Shown here: in pieces, positions 1 through 12,600 of the stretch | Numbering within the stretch: position 1 is the stretch's first letter | How the letters are laid out: the number at the start of each line of letters is the position of its first letter | Assembly: GCA_963989385.1 (NCBI GenBank) | Contig: OZ022500.1 | Location: 109,719,842 to 109,783,841 of the forward strand | Origin: Ctena decussata | Lineage: Eukaryota; Mollusca; Bivalvia; Lucinida; Lucinidae | DNA: 64,000 nucleotides | Reading direction: 5' to 3' | Translations under genes and position numbers: made by a program | The notes under the pieces: model-generated | Told to the model about the DNA's origin: nothing | Seen by the model: the letters and a program-made list of their open reading frames with translations, nothing else | Database searches by the model: none

Positions 1-110
1 GTTTAACAATCAGAGGATTAGATGTATGGGTAAAAGATCTACTTTCAGCCCTTTCCACAGTATCAGTATTGAAATGATGAGAATTTGCTGAGGAATGCTT
101 CAAAGGCAAG

Positions 111-281
111 ACAAGACCTGTCCAAATACAGGATAGCTCCCTTGACAGGGCCTTGCCCAATGCCAAAAAAAACTTTAACTAAAACATCCATTTGTGCGGA
201 AGCAGATGCAAACACGGACCCTAATGTGGATGTTGGCGCCACGGTGACAACAATAACTCTTCGTCCTTTTGTACAGGCGAG
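111..281 (+). repeat. Tandem-core repeat family B, core-deleted short copy
   Basis: Begins AAGACAAGACCTGTCC with an early hairpin, then the GACAGGGCCTTGCCC box, and ends CAGGCGAGCTAA. Other copies are at 34661-35463, 36809-38065 and, inverted, 55564-55713. This copy has kept the ends but only a fragment of one core unit. Confidence 0.75.
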
Positions 282-2357
282 CTAAAAAGAGAAATGATAT
301 AACAAGATTCAAATCATATAAAACGTCTGCACAAAAAACACCAACTTAACCACAAGCCATTTTATGGGTAGAATAATTATGGTTGGTACTTTTGACAAAT
401 TTGTTTCCTTTCATTCTGATCATCACTTACCCTTATAAAGAAATATATCATAAAGAATACATTGAAGGCCAAGTCCACCTGTTGTGTGGTACTCTCTGCC
501 CAGGGTGTACAGGATTCAACTTGGTTCCTGAAATATATAGGCATAATTACCATAATTTATCATAAGCACTGACATAGCATCATTTTCTACCCATACGTTC
601 ATCCTTGCGGCCAAGGTCAAACACCTTTGAAGCTTTCAGAATACAAATGTTTTGATAATGATCAAAGTCATTTTATTTTTTCTATTTTTGTCTTTAGCGA
701 AATGGTACATTGATCACCAGTATCCGATAAAAGTGCCACTCATTTCCCAGCGAGAATCATATTTGAACCTCAAGCACACTGTTGACTGACCGAAATCAAA
801 GGGCCAATAGCCCTGAAATGACAGATTCTATCAGAATAAAGTCATGCTACATCGGCTCAAAGTAATTTCAAAGTTAAGTCCTGTTGTTAAAGGTCCAGCT
901 CCATTTATGTAAATAAGCCATTCAGCGCAAATTACTTCATGCACCTGCAAAAATTCTATCTCTTGTACACAAGTAACTTTTGAATTCTGACAACGGTTAC
1001 TGCTTTTCACTGACTTTAAAGCACTCAGTGTTTGCGGTATTTCGCATTACCTATGGACCACGAGGATGTCTACTCCAATGTTTACAATATGGCAATTTTA
1101 TAAATAGCCACCTATAAACACACAATTACCGTACATGTCCAGCATAACACTTGCGAGATATAAAGTGGATAAACCTACAGAATATCTTACATTACATTCT
1201 CTGCAATGTTTGACATACTCGGAATACTGTTTTAGGCAAGTTTACAACTGTAAAACAGTTTTTTTTTCAGTGGCAGCTGATTTATTTTACTTAATAAAGT
1301 ATGAGGGTGCTTGAAGAGGGGGCGAAATTGGCGGATTGATTTTTAATACTCAGTTTGTATTCGTTATATTTCTTGACCGCTGATGTCATAAGTTGGATAC
1401 TTCTTATTTTACAAAACTACTTAAATAATTATACCTGCACAAGAATACGTCATATAAGTTCTCATTCAACTTCATACAAAACTTATTTTCAATTCCAGAC
1501 GTTTTTCTGTGAAATGACCTTATGATCACTTCATTTCTGAGCGGAAGAATACAGCTGTGAAAGCCACTTTCCAAAATACACTTGTGACAGCATTGAATGA
1601 CTGATAGAATCTGTCATTAAAAATGAATAACAATCTGATTAACCAACTAGGTCAGAACTTCCCTATGACGACAACAAACTGACCCACATGAGTCAATTTA
1701 TTATTTTCGGCAACTGTTTAGTGATATGACAGCTACAATTGAAATGAAGCTAAATCAGTACTTCAGCAGATTATTTGATGTGACAGCTTTGTGTATCAAC
1801 TTTTCAGATCAGCTGAATGACCTTTTTCGCATTATTTGATGGATATGCAGTAAAATCATATGATCACATCACAAATCACTTACAACACCATACATGAAAA
1901 TGCTTTTTTCTTTTTGAAGATATTATAAGTTTTATGCCAGAAAAATGAGAAGAAAAATGGTCATATGAACATAAGATCTCAAGCTAACAGTCAGTCCATT
2001 CATATGAAATAAATGAAACAAGCCTTTAATTTCGTAAATTTTGCATGTAATGGCCTTCCTCTATATCAAACAGTTTTATTTACATATAAGTATGCTGAAA
2101 TGAATTTTGGGGAAATTTTCACCTTTTCCAATAAAGGATCAAGGATATATTTGTCAGCATGGTGTGTGATTGCATGTTGAACAGCAAAGACTCAACTTTG
2201 GCTGCACATCCCCATCTTCTGGTCTGAGGTTACAGGTTCCTAAGTAGTTGATGCTAACATGTCAGATTGTCAAGATACGTAACCAATCAGTCTTCACAGT
2301 CCACAGCAGCTAATAAGGCACCTTTTTACTCATGTCACAGCTCAAGTGCTCTTAAAT

Positions 2358-2466
2358 ACCGTAATGTGCGTATATATTGGGACACCTAAAAATAATGAAT
2401 TTTTCATTTGTGACAAATGGAATATATATTATTTTAGGTGTCCCAATACTTATGCACATTAGGGTA
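2358..2466. mobile_element. Palindromic MITE (GGGACACCT type)
   Basis: About 109 bp with inverted ends: TAATGTGCGTATATATTGGG...ACACCTAAA at left is mirrored by TTTAGGTGTCCCAATA...GCACATTA at right. A second copy is the host of the Harbinger-like insertion at 41040-42050. Confidence 0.75.
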
Positions 2467-3014
2467 CTATATATTTTATTACTTCATATCAACTTCCTGC
2501 AGACTTATTGATATCTTGCCATCAATGAGGATGAAAATTAAATATGAATTCTGAGTGGCTAATTTAAGAAAATCTAGAAAAAAAAAAAAAAAATGAATTT
2601 GAATATGAATTTGATATGAGTACACGAACATCTCATTTTCAGTTGAGTGACTGCAGGCATGAAACCAATTCACCCTGATCCTATGTAGTTGGAGTTACCT
2701 TGACCCCTACAGCTGGCTTTAGTTCTTTGGTGATTGCAGTGCATCTATTTTTGAAGGCAGAAAATAAATACATTGTATATACAAAATAAAAAATATTTTC
2801 TAGTTAACAGGGCATAGCCTGAAAATCAAAATTATAACAGACACCACAGGGGAGAACATGAGAGGGGGTTAACCTCTCTCATAAGTGGGGGTATGGGGAT
2901 CTCCCCTGAGAAAATTTTGAATTTCAGTAAGCCTCAGTATTGATCCATCCTGGGTATTTTCTATTATGCACATGCATATTGCAGGTATTGGCTATACACC
3001 CTTTGGTTTATGCT

Positions 3015-3228
3015 AAATGGATGGATGGATGGCTTGCAATTTTACATCCTTTACAACAGTATTTCAGTCATATCAGGGCTATGGGAGGGTGATAATAAAA
3101 GGTTGTGTGCAATGGAACCCCGTTTACAGTAGGAAAGATTCTCACCTAAAGCTGGGCTCGTACCCAGGTCCACTAGATCAGTAGGCCAGCGCTGAACCCA
3201 GCTTAACCCACTGAGCTAGAGGGTCTCC
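3015..3228 (-). mobile_element. tRNA-derived SINE with 12-bp TSD
   Basis: Read on the minus strand, the head has a box A (TAGCTCAGTGGGTTAAG) and a box B-like GGTACGAGCCC. The tail runs GATATGACTGAAATACTG and then (CATC)n at 3015-3040. Flanking direct repeats TTGGTTTATGCT (3003-3014) and TTGGTTCATGCT (3229-3240) differ at one base, giving exact borders. Confidence 0.88.
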
Positions 3229-3272
3229 TTGGTTCATGCTGTGATCAAATAAAATGAAAACAGAGAAAATGA

Positions 3273-3516
3273 ATATGAGCCGCGACACGACAAAACCAAC
3301 AATGTGGTTGTGTGCCCAGCGAAGTATTAGATCAGCCTGGACATCCACCCAGTCTGATCAGACTCTTTGCTAAGCGCTTAAAGGGTAGCTAAGGGTCTAA
3401 GCTAACTTCATGGGGACAGGACAGACTCTGATCAGACTGGGTGGATGCCCAGGCTGATCTGAGTCTGCGCTGGGGGCACAACCACTTTGTTGGTTTTGTC
3501 GTGTCGCGGCTCATAT
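3273..3516. mobile_element. 244-bp MITE with ATATGAGCCGCGAC ends, copy 1
   Basis: Long inverted repeat: ATATGAGCCGCGACACGAC at left and its complement at right. The subterminal inner arms (AGATCAGCCTGG...GATCAGACT) also pair. It lies 249 bp upstream of slo exon 2 in plus coordinates' left direction, inside intron 2. Confidence 0.88.
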
Positions 3517-3561
3517 TATTAAAATAAAAAAGTCACAGGTTGCTTTAATGACAATACTTAC

Positions 3562-3623
3562 GTTGATGCATCTATGAAGTATATAATCAGGGAAGCATTG
3601 CTGAGAATAAACACCAAACCCAC
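3562..3623 (-). CDS. slo: slo coding exon 2 (residues 108-127, S1 segment)
   Basis: A 62-base exon with acceptor TTTTCAG at its upstream side and donor GTAAGT at its downstream side. It encodes VGLVFILSNASLIIYFIDAS plus two bases of the next codon. It continues exactly in frame from exon 1 and matches the S1 helix of Slo channels. Residue 116 is Asn inside the hydrophobic helix, where relatives I know carry Ile. Confidence 0.9.
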
Positions 3624-6600
3624 CTGAAAACATAAAAGAGTTACTTATGTTGCAACCAAAATTTATTCAATCTTCACATACTGGGCTGAATTTGGACATG
3701 ACTTCTAAGTCAAAAGTTCAAGCTTTTGTAAATTGTTAATTAACAATGCATTTGAATCATAGTATGCAAAGAGTGAAAATTTCAGCTTTGGCAAAGATTA
3801 TAAACCGGTCCAAAACTCTTGAAAATGGCAAACCAAAATTTTGATTTGGCAACTTTCAGAAGTTTTGCGAGAAGCACTATTTCTTTTACTTCAAAGCAAA
3901 ACTGTGAAAAAAACAGATATGCATTGTATGCATATGAGTACAAACAGCATGGTTATATGAGCCGCGACGCGACAAAACCAACAAAGTGGTTGTGCGCCCA
4001 GCCCAGACTCAGATCAGCCTGGGCATCCGCCCAGTTTGATCAAACTCTTTGCTGTCCGCATGGAGGCAGCTTCGACCCTTAGCTCACCTTTCAGGGCTTA
4101 GCAAAGAATCAGAGCAGACTGAGCAGATGCACAGGCTGGTCTGAGTCTGCGCTGGGCGCACAACCACATTGTTGGTTTTCTTGTATCGCAGCTCATATAT
4201 TTGACCATTTGCAGCAGCTTGAATTTTTAATTTGCATATCAGAACAAAATTGCGGGTTTTATTACCAGGTGTGTTCTAGTATTTTTTTAAACCCTATCTT
4301 ATCTCTCCATCAAAACACAGCATGTGGCCAGATTTACCATAGAAATTCTAAACCAGGGAACCATTGGTCCTGTAGCTCACCTGAGTCCATTCATCCTTAG
4401 CACTCAAGGGTAAGTAACTCTAAGGCAAATTGTACAATAAGGTTGAATTTCCAATGCATCTGAGATGTATGCTTATCCTAGTTATTAGCTAGTTTGATGA
4501 AGTTTCGGTAAAAAATTTAAGTCTATGCAGGGAACAAGGTCCAATATGGGTGATTTAAGCACTCAAAAGGCAAATAATTCTAAGGCGAAATGTACAATAT
4601 AGCCAAATTTTTAACTCATCCAAGAGTTTATGCCTGTCCTGGTTATCAGCAAGTTTTATCAAGTAATTGTCATTAGCCTATTACTTTCTGAGAGAAAGGG
4701 CTTTAAAATATTCAACCATAGTGACCTTTGGCCAAGGCCACTATATGACCTTGACCTCTTGAATTCAAAGGGGTTGAAATTGACTGCATTTCCATATCAT
4801 AGAGTCTAATAGCAACAGAAAGATGCACTTTTTCAGCTTTTTCCATTCAACAGCCTGAGGAGCCAAATTTGACTTTACCGTAAAATAGGTCAAGGTCAAC
4901 CCAGAATCATACTATCCATAAGATTTTTATAAGGTTTTTTTATCATATGGGCATGGTGGCCATCTTAGTCAGGTAGCCTGGACTTTCTCCCTTTGCCTGA
5001 AGACTGCATGAAATTTAACTGAAATTGGCCCAGAAGATTCAGAGGAGAAGTTTCTTGAAAATTTTGTCAGACAACGGACGAGTGACCTTTAGCTAAAGTC
5101 ACTAAATGATACTGGCCTCTAGAATTCATAGGTGTTGAAGCCAACTGCATTTTCATATCACAGAGTACAACCTAAGTGACCTTTTGCCAAGGTCACTGAT
5201 TAACCTTGATTTCTTGAATTCATAAGGGTTGAAGCTGACTGCATTTCCATATCACAGTCTTACAGCAACAGAAAAATGCAATTTTTCAGCTTTGCCCATT
5301 CGAAAGCCTACCAAATTTGACCTTGCCATAAAATAGGTTATGGTCAACCAGGGTCATCATTATATAACATACTCAGTTTCAAGGCAATCAGCATATGGTT
5401 CTGGAGAAGATGATTTAAGGTTTTTACCAAACAGTTTGGTTTTACAATTCAGTAATCTGGTAATGCATCCAAAAGATGCTGATGAAATGCTGATGGAAGG
5501 CCCTGATCAGATTGCTCTTTTAGGATCTCAGTCTGCACTGTTTGCTCAGACCTATCTGTCCCAATTCTTATATATTTTAAGGTTATCTGAATGCTTATCT
5601 CTACCAATTTTAATGATAAATGAAGTGTCTGAGAAGTATACACTATCATCTTGATTAACTTAAGGTGTATGGGTACACTGCTTGGTTTTCTTTGTTTTTT
5701 TTAACCATTTTTTCAAAGGGAGATAACTATGTGACTTTCTGCTTGCTTCCCTGGACGAGTTAGTCCTTTCAATATGGGTGTACTGTCAAAAGAAAAAACT
5801 TGCTTCTAGAGGAGGAAATTCTTTTCTTTAAGATATGGCCCCACTGAGAAAGGAAGCAAAAAAGAAAATGGCAGCCTCATCTACACATTCTACTAAACAC
5901 ATTACTTTAGAAAGAATTGTCTTTCAAGCACAGTTTGTTAACCCTTTTCACCAATGTGATATCTACAGGGTTATAATCTCTCAAAGTCTTGCCATGCTAA
6001 ATATTAAGTGTAAGTCTTGTGTGCCAGAGAGGCTAATCAGTTTGTTTATAAAACACTGATATCTGTAATTATTTTTGAATGCCTTGACATATCTTCATTA
6101 GGGTCGCTCTATTACCATATATCCATAACTCATTTTAGGATATCCATTTGGATATAAAAAATCAATTTATGGATATCCCAAAATAAAATTAGATATCCAA
6201 TATTATGTTTGGATATCCTAAAATTGAAGTATTCATTTTCATTTATATATATCCATAATTCAATTAATGTATACTGACACAAACAAAAAACGTCCGCTTT
6301 CCAATTGTGTCTGAGAATTTCAAATGAACACAGACATTTCATTTAAATGTATTCTTTCAATAACTTCAATTATTCAGCAGTCATGTGCGCTGAACGGAAA
6401 TCCATTCAATGAACATCGACGCCAATGACAATACCGCAAGCGCCAGTACCCAAATTTCGAAAGTCACAAAATCAGTATCTCGTGTTTTGACCATCGCAGC
6501 ACATCCCAACATCACTGATCAGACACGCTGCTGAGATTTTATGAGTGCTGGATGCCTTCATAACTGTCGCTACCAATGGCACACATCTGTCACTTAAAGT

Positions 6601-9600
6601 GACGTTACAAGACGTCGATCTCGACCGTGCATAGATATCGCAGACATTACTTTATTGGTTCATCAATTTGGAAATCAGTGGCATAGGACACTTCAAAATG
6701 CATTTCTAGCCATCAATACCATTGAAATCAGCATCATTCAGCATCGCAAAAAGTTAGTTACAATATAACCTGAATACTTTTCTGTAAGGGGTGGGGAAAT
6801 AAAATCGGGCTTTATTGAACAGGGATTTCAGATTTCAGGTTGAATTTTAATTTTCTGATGCATGTTGTCATTATCGTACACAAGTATAGTTCAATAAAAC
6901 AAAAACAGTGCCAAAATGATGAACGGTTATGGAGATAATGAAGTTCTAAAATCGCTATTGATTTAATTAAAAGGGAGATAATTTCATAAATCGAAGACTT
7001 TGGGCTGCTTTCTCGTTCATTTAATAAAAAGTTTTTGCTTTTAAAAGTTGATTTTTCGTTTTTCGAAGTTTCTGACGCTCGTTTAACGCAAAACATTTCC
7101 GGTTTTGATGAATAAATTGCCGCTGAGGAATAAAAATGGTGTTTTGACATTAAGTTCGATAAATCTTGTTGTTATGGAGAAAAATGAAAACGGGTACAAC
7201 TTTATGTGTGCCAGATGCGCAGGGCACATTTTGTTTTATTTTGTATGGCTACAACTTTACTGGTTCAAAAGATACAGAACCAAATAAAACGGACGTTTCT
7301 TTTTTGTGTCAGTATATATCCATAATTTGACTAATTATGTCTTAATTTTGTGATATCCATAATTAGATACATATAGTTCTATTTGTGGATATCACAAATT
7401 CAAGATGAATATCTTTCTGAACTTCGTTCAGATGAGCTAAAAATGAATTATGGACATCCGAATATTGGAAATATACTTTAATACCAAGCAGTATTTACAT
7501 CATGAATTGACATTTCGATATTCAAAACTGATTTTTGGATATCAAAAATATGGTGAATTATAGCTATCCATAAATAGGGAATAAAGGGAATAAATAGTAA
7601 AAACGGCATCCCATAAATATTTTCTACTTTTCCACTGGCAACATGTTTACTCCTTTACATATTAAGAAGGAATTATAGATTTATCATATCACATTTACAA
7701 TTCAATCAATATTCCTTTTGATCCACCTTTTGACACGCCATGACCCCAAATACCGTATTTATTCTCCAATAAGATGGGGCTTTCTTTTGCCAAAAGTACC
7801 CAAAATATGTGAATCAGCCTTGTTTAACTGGGTAATGTCAACTAATTTGATGGGTTTTCCCTTCCAAAACAATCCCCAAAATGTAGATCCATCTTAAAGA
7901 TGGAGATGGATCTACATTTTTGGGCCTTCCAAAACAATCCCCAAAATGTAGATCCATAAAATGGATCTACATTTTGGGGATTGTTTTGGAAGGGAAATTC
8001 CAAAACAATCCCAACAAGTAGCCCAAAGGGCAACAATTGCTCACCTGAGAGACATTGTAAACCTATAGGGATATTTAAGATGCTCAAGGGCAGCTAACTC
8101 CACAGTCAGTGGTCCAATCAGGCTGAAAATTAAACTCATCCAAAACATTATGTATGCCCTCATTTAATATATGCAAGTTTAAAAAGTATCCGATCAAGAG
8201 CACAATAGACAGAGCTGTCAAGGGCAGCTAACTTCATAGTGGTTGGCCTGATCTGGCCAAAATTTGAACTTGTTTAAGATATTATGCATTTCCTCATTAC
8301 CTGCAAGTTTGAAAAGGATCAGATCAGTAGAAACCAAGAAAAAGTGGCGACATTGATTTTTTGGATGCTCAGGGCAGGTACTCCATAGTCAGTGGTGGGA
8401 TCTAGCCGAAATGCTAACTAATCCAAGCTTTTATGCATATCCTCATTACCTGCAAGTATGAAGAGGATCCAATGAAAAATGAAAATGTGATGACGTTGTT
8501 TTCTCCACTATAAGACTATGGGATTTTTTTCAAACGCTCAAGGGCAGCTAACTCCGTAGTCTGTGCTCGAATCCGGCCAAATTTCGAACTCATCCAAGCT
8601 CTTATGTATGCAGGGATCATTTTCTGGCGCGATTTCGCGATATTTTCGCATTTTTTTTTTTACATGAAATCGCATAAAAGTTCGCTGATTGAGAAAAAAA
8701 ATCGCACCGAGAAATTCTTTCAATTCGCACCGTGTTTTTCTGTTTTCGCACATGCGGACCATTTCAGTACATTCGGATTGTTTTGTAGGCTTTGGTTTCC
8801 GGAAATGTTTGGCGCCAAACGACTTGCATAACATATGCGGGTAACCAGCATAGTCTATGTCACTGCGAAGCTTCTTGCGAAAATCTGCTATCAGTGCTTC
8901 ATATTTGCAAGCGCTTTTGTAGTTCATTTAAGGAATGAATGTTATTTTTTAAACGTTTACTGAAGTATAAACTACATCGGGTCACGAGCAAAGTAAGTGA
9001 ACCCCAAAGGGGTTTACGTAAACTTTGCTCGTGAACCGATGTAGTTTATACTTCAGTAAACGTTTAAAAAATAACGTTTATTTCTTATATTTATATTATT
9101 AAACGATGTTTTTGATCAATAAAAAAGATAAAGGAAAGTGAGAAATACATATATAAAAATCGTTTTAAAAACATTACCTGCCAAATTTTTCAATAGTTTG
9201 GAACAGCCGCATTATCACTGCCTACCAGTAAATTCCACCTCCTGCTGTAAATTTCACGTGGAAGTAGGCGTAGCGAGCTGTCACTCAATGTTTACTAGCC
9301 ATTCAAGTACACAGCATGCTGTAGATTTCACGTGCTACTTAGTGAGATGAGCTGTCACTCTAAAGCGCGTGACACAATGTAATTATTGACTTGTAAACAA
9401 TTTTGACTCCCGCATCACTTATTGGGTTTAGAGAGAGCTTTGCAATGATAATGTAAATATTGCAAAATGGAGTCTTAAGGGCACCGGGAACCAATTCCTA
9501 TAGGAAACCGCGTAATTCAAAAAGGTGCAGGGAAGCTCAGGACTATTATTGTCACATGGTGCTCTTTGATTGGTTATTAATGCTGATGAGGTTGAAAGTG

Positions 9601-12600
9601 ATGTTTTAGTGACATGTAGAAATCAGTTTTGTTTGATATTATGGATATTGTAAAGAAATAAGTATTTTTGATTTGGTCTGTGGAGCCAAAATTAATGACA
9701 GGTGATTTTTAGCAAATCTTCTGCGCTTTTCTGCGGGATAGGTAGTTGCTGGCTATCAACATCCTGTAGAGGTAGAAGGTGCAGGGTAAGGTGTTGTTGT
9801 TCTTATTTCATCTTCTTGATCAACATTTTAGCTTGAAATTAGAGCAAATCTGGATAGTGAAGTAACAGTGTATAAAGGGGGGCACACTGTCACAGGCAGT
9901 AGGGGTCACTATAGAAGTCTATGGGAGAAACAATTAGTTCACGCTGCCCTTAAAGGCGGAAACAAAAAGAACTAGAAAATGTGTTTATGAAACACTATGC
10001 CCCCAACCTTATGCTTGCCTCTAAGGGGGTTCATCCCATAATTTATAAGTCAGAAAGGTGTATTAACCGGTTCATCTACATCTTAGTCTGTAACTGTATG
10101 CCAAATGCAAGGAACAAAGCTTGAGCAGTTCTTTGGATGTTTTGTTCACAAGCTTGCTTATTTTTCATGTACATGCCACACATAAAATTTCATCTCCCTA
10201 TCTCTAACGGTTCTTGACCGTATATACAGGTTCTTTAATACCACCGGCTTCAATGCACTAAGTCAAAAAAGGGGCTTAACTCAGTCAAAAATTAACAAAT
10301 TGTTTTCAACAGTTGAATGGGCCGTCTACACCTTGGTCAATATCTTCCTGCAAAAAATCATGATCCTAGCATCAGGGGCTCTCAAGATATTTTGTTAACA
10401 AGGTTCCATAGGCTTAAATGCACCAAGCTGAAAAAGGGGCATAACTCGATCAAAAATTCACGATTTTTTTTTCCAAAAGTTAATCAGGTCATCTACACCT
10501 TTGGCAATGTCTTCCTGCAAAATATCGTGATCCTAGCATCAGGGGTTCTCGAGATATTTTGCTAACAAGGTTCCATAGGCTTACAATGCACTAAGTTGAA
10601 AAAGGGGCATAACTCGGTCAAAAATTCACGATATTTTTTCAAAAGTTAATCAGTTCATCTACTTCATAGGCAATGTCCTTCTGCAAAATATCATGATCCT
10701 AGCATCAGGAGTTCTCGAGATATTTTGCTAACAAGGTTCCATATGCTTACAATGCACTAAGTTGAAAAAGGGGCATAACTCGGTCAAAAATTCACGATAT
10801 TTTTTCAAAAGTTAATCAGTTCATCTACTTCATAGGCAATGCCTTCCTGCAAAAAATCATGATCCTAGCATCAGGGGTTCTTGAAATATTTTGCTAACAA
10901 GGTACCATAGGCTTACAATGCACTAAGTCAAAAAGGGGCATAACTCTAGAAATACATGACTAGTGGAAAAAAGAAAAAATACGTATCTGCTTATTTTTCA
11001 TGTAGATGTCACATATAAAATTTCAAGATCCTAGTATTAGGGGTTCTTGAGTTTCCAAGCTGCTTAAAAGTGTTACGGACGGACAGACGGACGGACGGAC
11101 GGACAGGCCCAAACCAATATGCCCCCTCAACTTCTTCGAAGTTGGGGGCATAATAAAAACTGATATCGGCCCAAACGAGCCGAGAGGGCATTTTGAGATA
11201 ATTTTGCTCCACTGTAGTGACCTCGGTGACCCCACTATCTGCCTTCCCAGACCCGGTGACCGAGAAAGTGGATAAACAAGCCGAAAACCCGGGGGGGAGG
11301 GGGGGGGGGGAGTCGACAAAAATAATAACAGCAAGGACCCTGTAATCACACCTCTGATTATCGACCAGTCAGATTTCTTGATGTAATTTATTCTTACAAT
11401 TTCAGAAACTGAATGACAAAGAGTGAAGATCCAGATCAGATGGCTTCTTAGGCATCTGATCTCAATCTGCACTGTTTGCAAAGATGGGGCATATCCAGGT
11501 TTCCAGGTTCAGCATGACAAGGGTTGCTGTAATGTTCCTAAATTTTTTAACAGCCAAAAACTTAACTGTTCAAAGACTTGAGGTTCCACCTACCATACAG
11601 TAATGCCTACGAAAGATGCAGGTGGAATGGCAAACAGTGAAGACCCTGATCTAGGAGCAGTCTGGTATTGGTCTGCTTTGTTTGCCAAGACATATCTGTC
11701 AAAAAACTTGGGATCATTACGGTATGAGATAAACTGTTTGAAAGTTGATATTTGATCATTTTAATGAAATTATTTTCCTTAATAAATTGTTGGAAATAAA
11801 GAAAAACAAAACCTAATTTCTTTATATTAACCATTATGATTTATATTTCATGCAATGAAAAGAATCAACAGGAACTGAAATTTTCTCACTAACTTTGACC
11901 CAGCGAGAGAAAAAATCTCATCAGATTCGAAAATTTCTCATTAATTTTGACCTAATGGGATTTTTTATCTCACAAAAATCTTGGGCCAGAATAATCCCTG
12001 TGTATGTCATCATTACCTGCAAGTACGATAAGGATCCAATCAAAAACCTTGATTGCAGCACCCTAAAAGTCAAACTTGCTCGAGATATTGTCATCCCCTA
12101 CATTTGTGTGAATTTATTTTAAAATCCGTTGAGAAATGTAGGTGCTAGAGCCATGACAAAGTTTTTCTAAAAATAGCCACAGTGACCTTGACCTTGGGCA
12201 CAGCATCCTGAAAGTCAAACTTGCTTGAGATATTGTCATACCCTACATTTGTGTCAAGTTATTTAAAAATCCATGGAGAAATGAAGGTGCTAGGGCAATG
12301 ACAAAGTTTTTCTAAAAAGAGCCACAGTGACCTTAACCTTGGGCACAGCACCCTGAAAGTCGAACTTGCTTGAGATATTGTCATGCCCTACAATTGTGTG
12401 AATTTATTTTAAAATCCATTGAGAAATGTAGGTGCTAGAGTGCTGACAAAGTTTTTCTAAAAAAAGCCACAGTGACCTTGACCTTGGGCGCAGCATCCTG
12501 GAAGTCAAACTTGTTTGAGATATTGTCATGCCCTACATTTGTGTGAAGTTAATTTAAAATCCGTTGAGAAATGTAGGCGCTACAGCGATGACCAGGTTTT

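Larger units (their letters stand above)
1..3561. other. slo intron 2 (left-truncated), no exon seen
   Basis: Because exon 2 ends at 3562 and no continuation of the channel (the SCQKW..., IAASDKLW-type segment) was recognised on the minus strand here, this stretch is intron 2. It holds a short family B repeat (111-281), a MITE (2358-2466), a SINE (3015-3228) and a MITE (3273-3516). The remaining bases show nothing I can assign. Confidence 0.7.
8611..12000. mobile_element. 3.39-kb hAT-like insertion with 6-bp TSD
   Basis: Left end CAGGGATCATTTTCTGGC; right end GCCAGAATAATCCCTG, its near-complement. The flanking family A unit is broken at TGTATG, which is duplicated on both sides (8605-8610 and 12001-12006). 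Uninterrupted units at about 13455 and 13635 show the empty site. Two further elements (8941-9075 and 9970-11152) are nested inside. A 130-codon minus-strand ORF at 8538-8927 spans the left end but shows no recognised transposase domain. Confidence 0.85.

Noticed and set aside
1..3561. slo exon 3
   Set aside because: I looked on the minus strand for the conserved segment following S1 and did not find it; the exon is presumed outside the window.
6812..7150. 112-codon minus-strand ORF inside the 1.04-kb TIR element
   Set aside because: Low-complexity composition and no transposase motif such as a DDE arrangement.
8538..8927. 129-codon minus-strand ORF
   Set aside because: It crosses the boundary of the hAT-like insertion at 8611 and has no recognised domain; probably chance within repeat DNA.
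11009..11481. ORFs with [12 protein letters not shown] (also at 40236-40487)
   Set aside because: They are translations of the family C terminal hairpin and GGAC tract, repeated in both copies; not protein genes.
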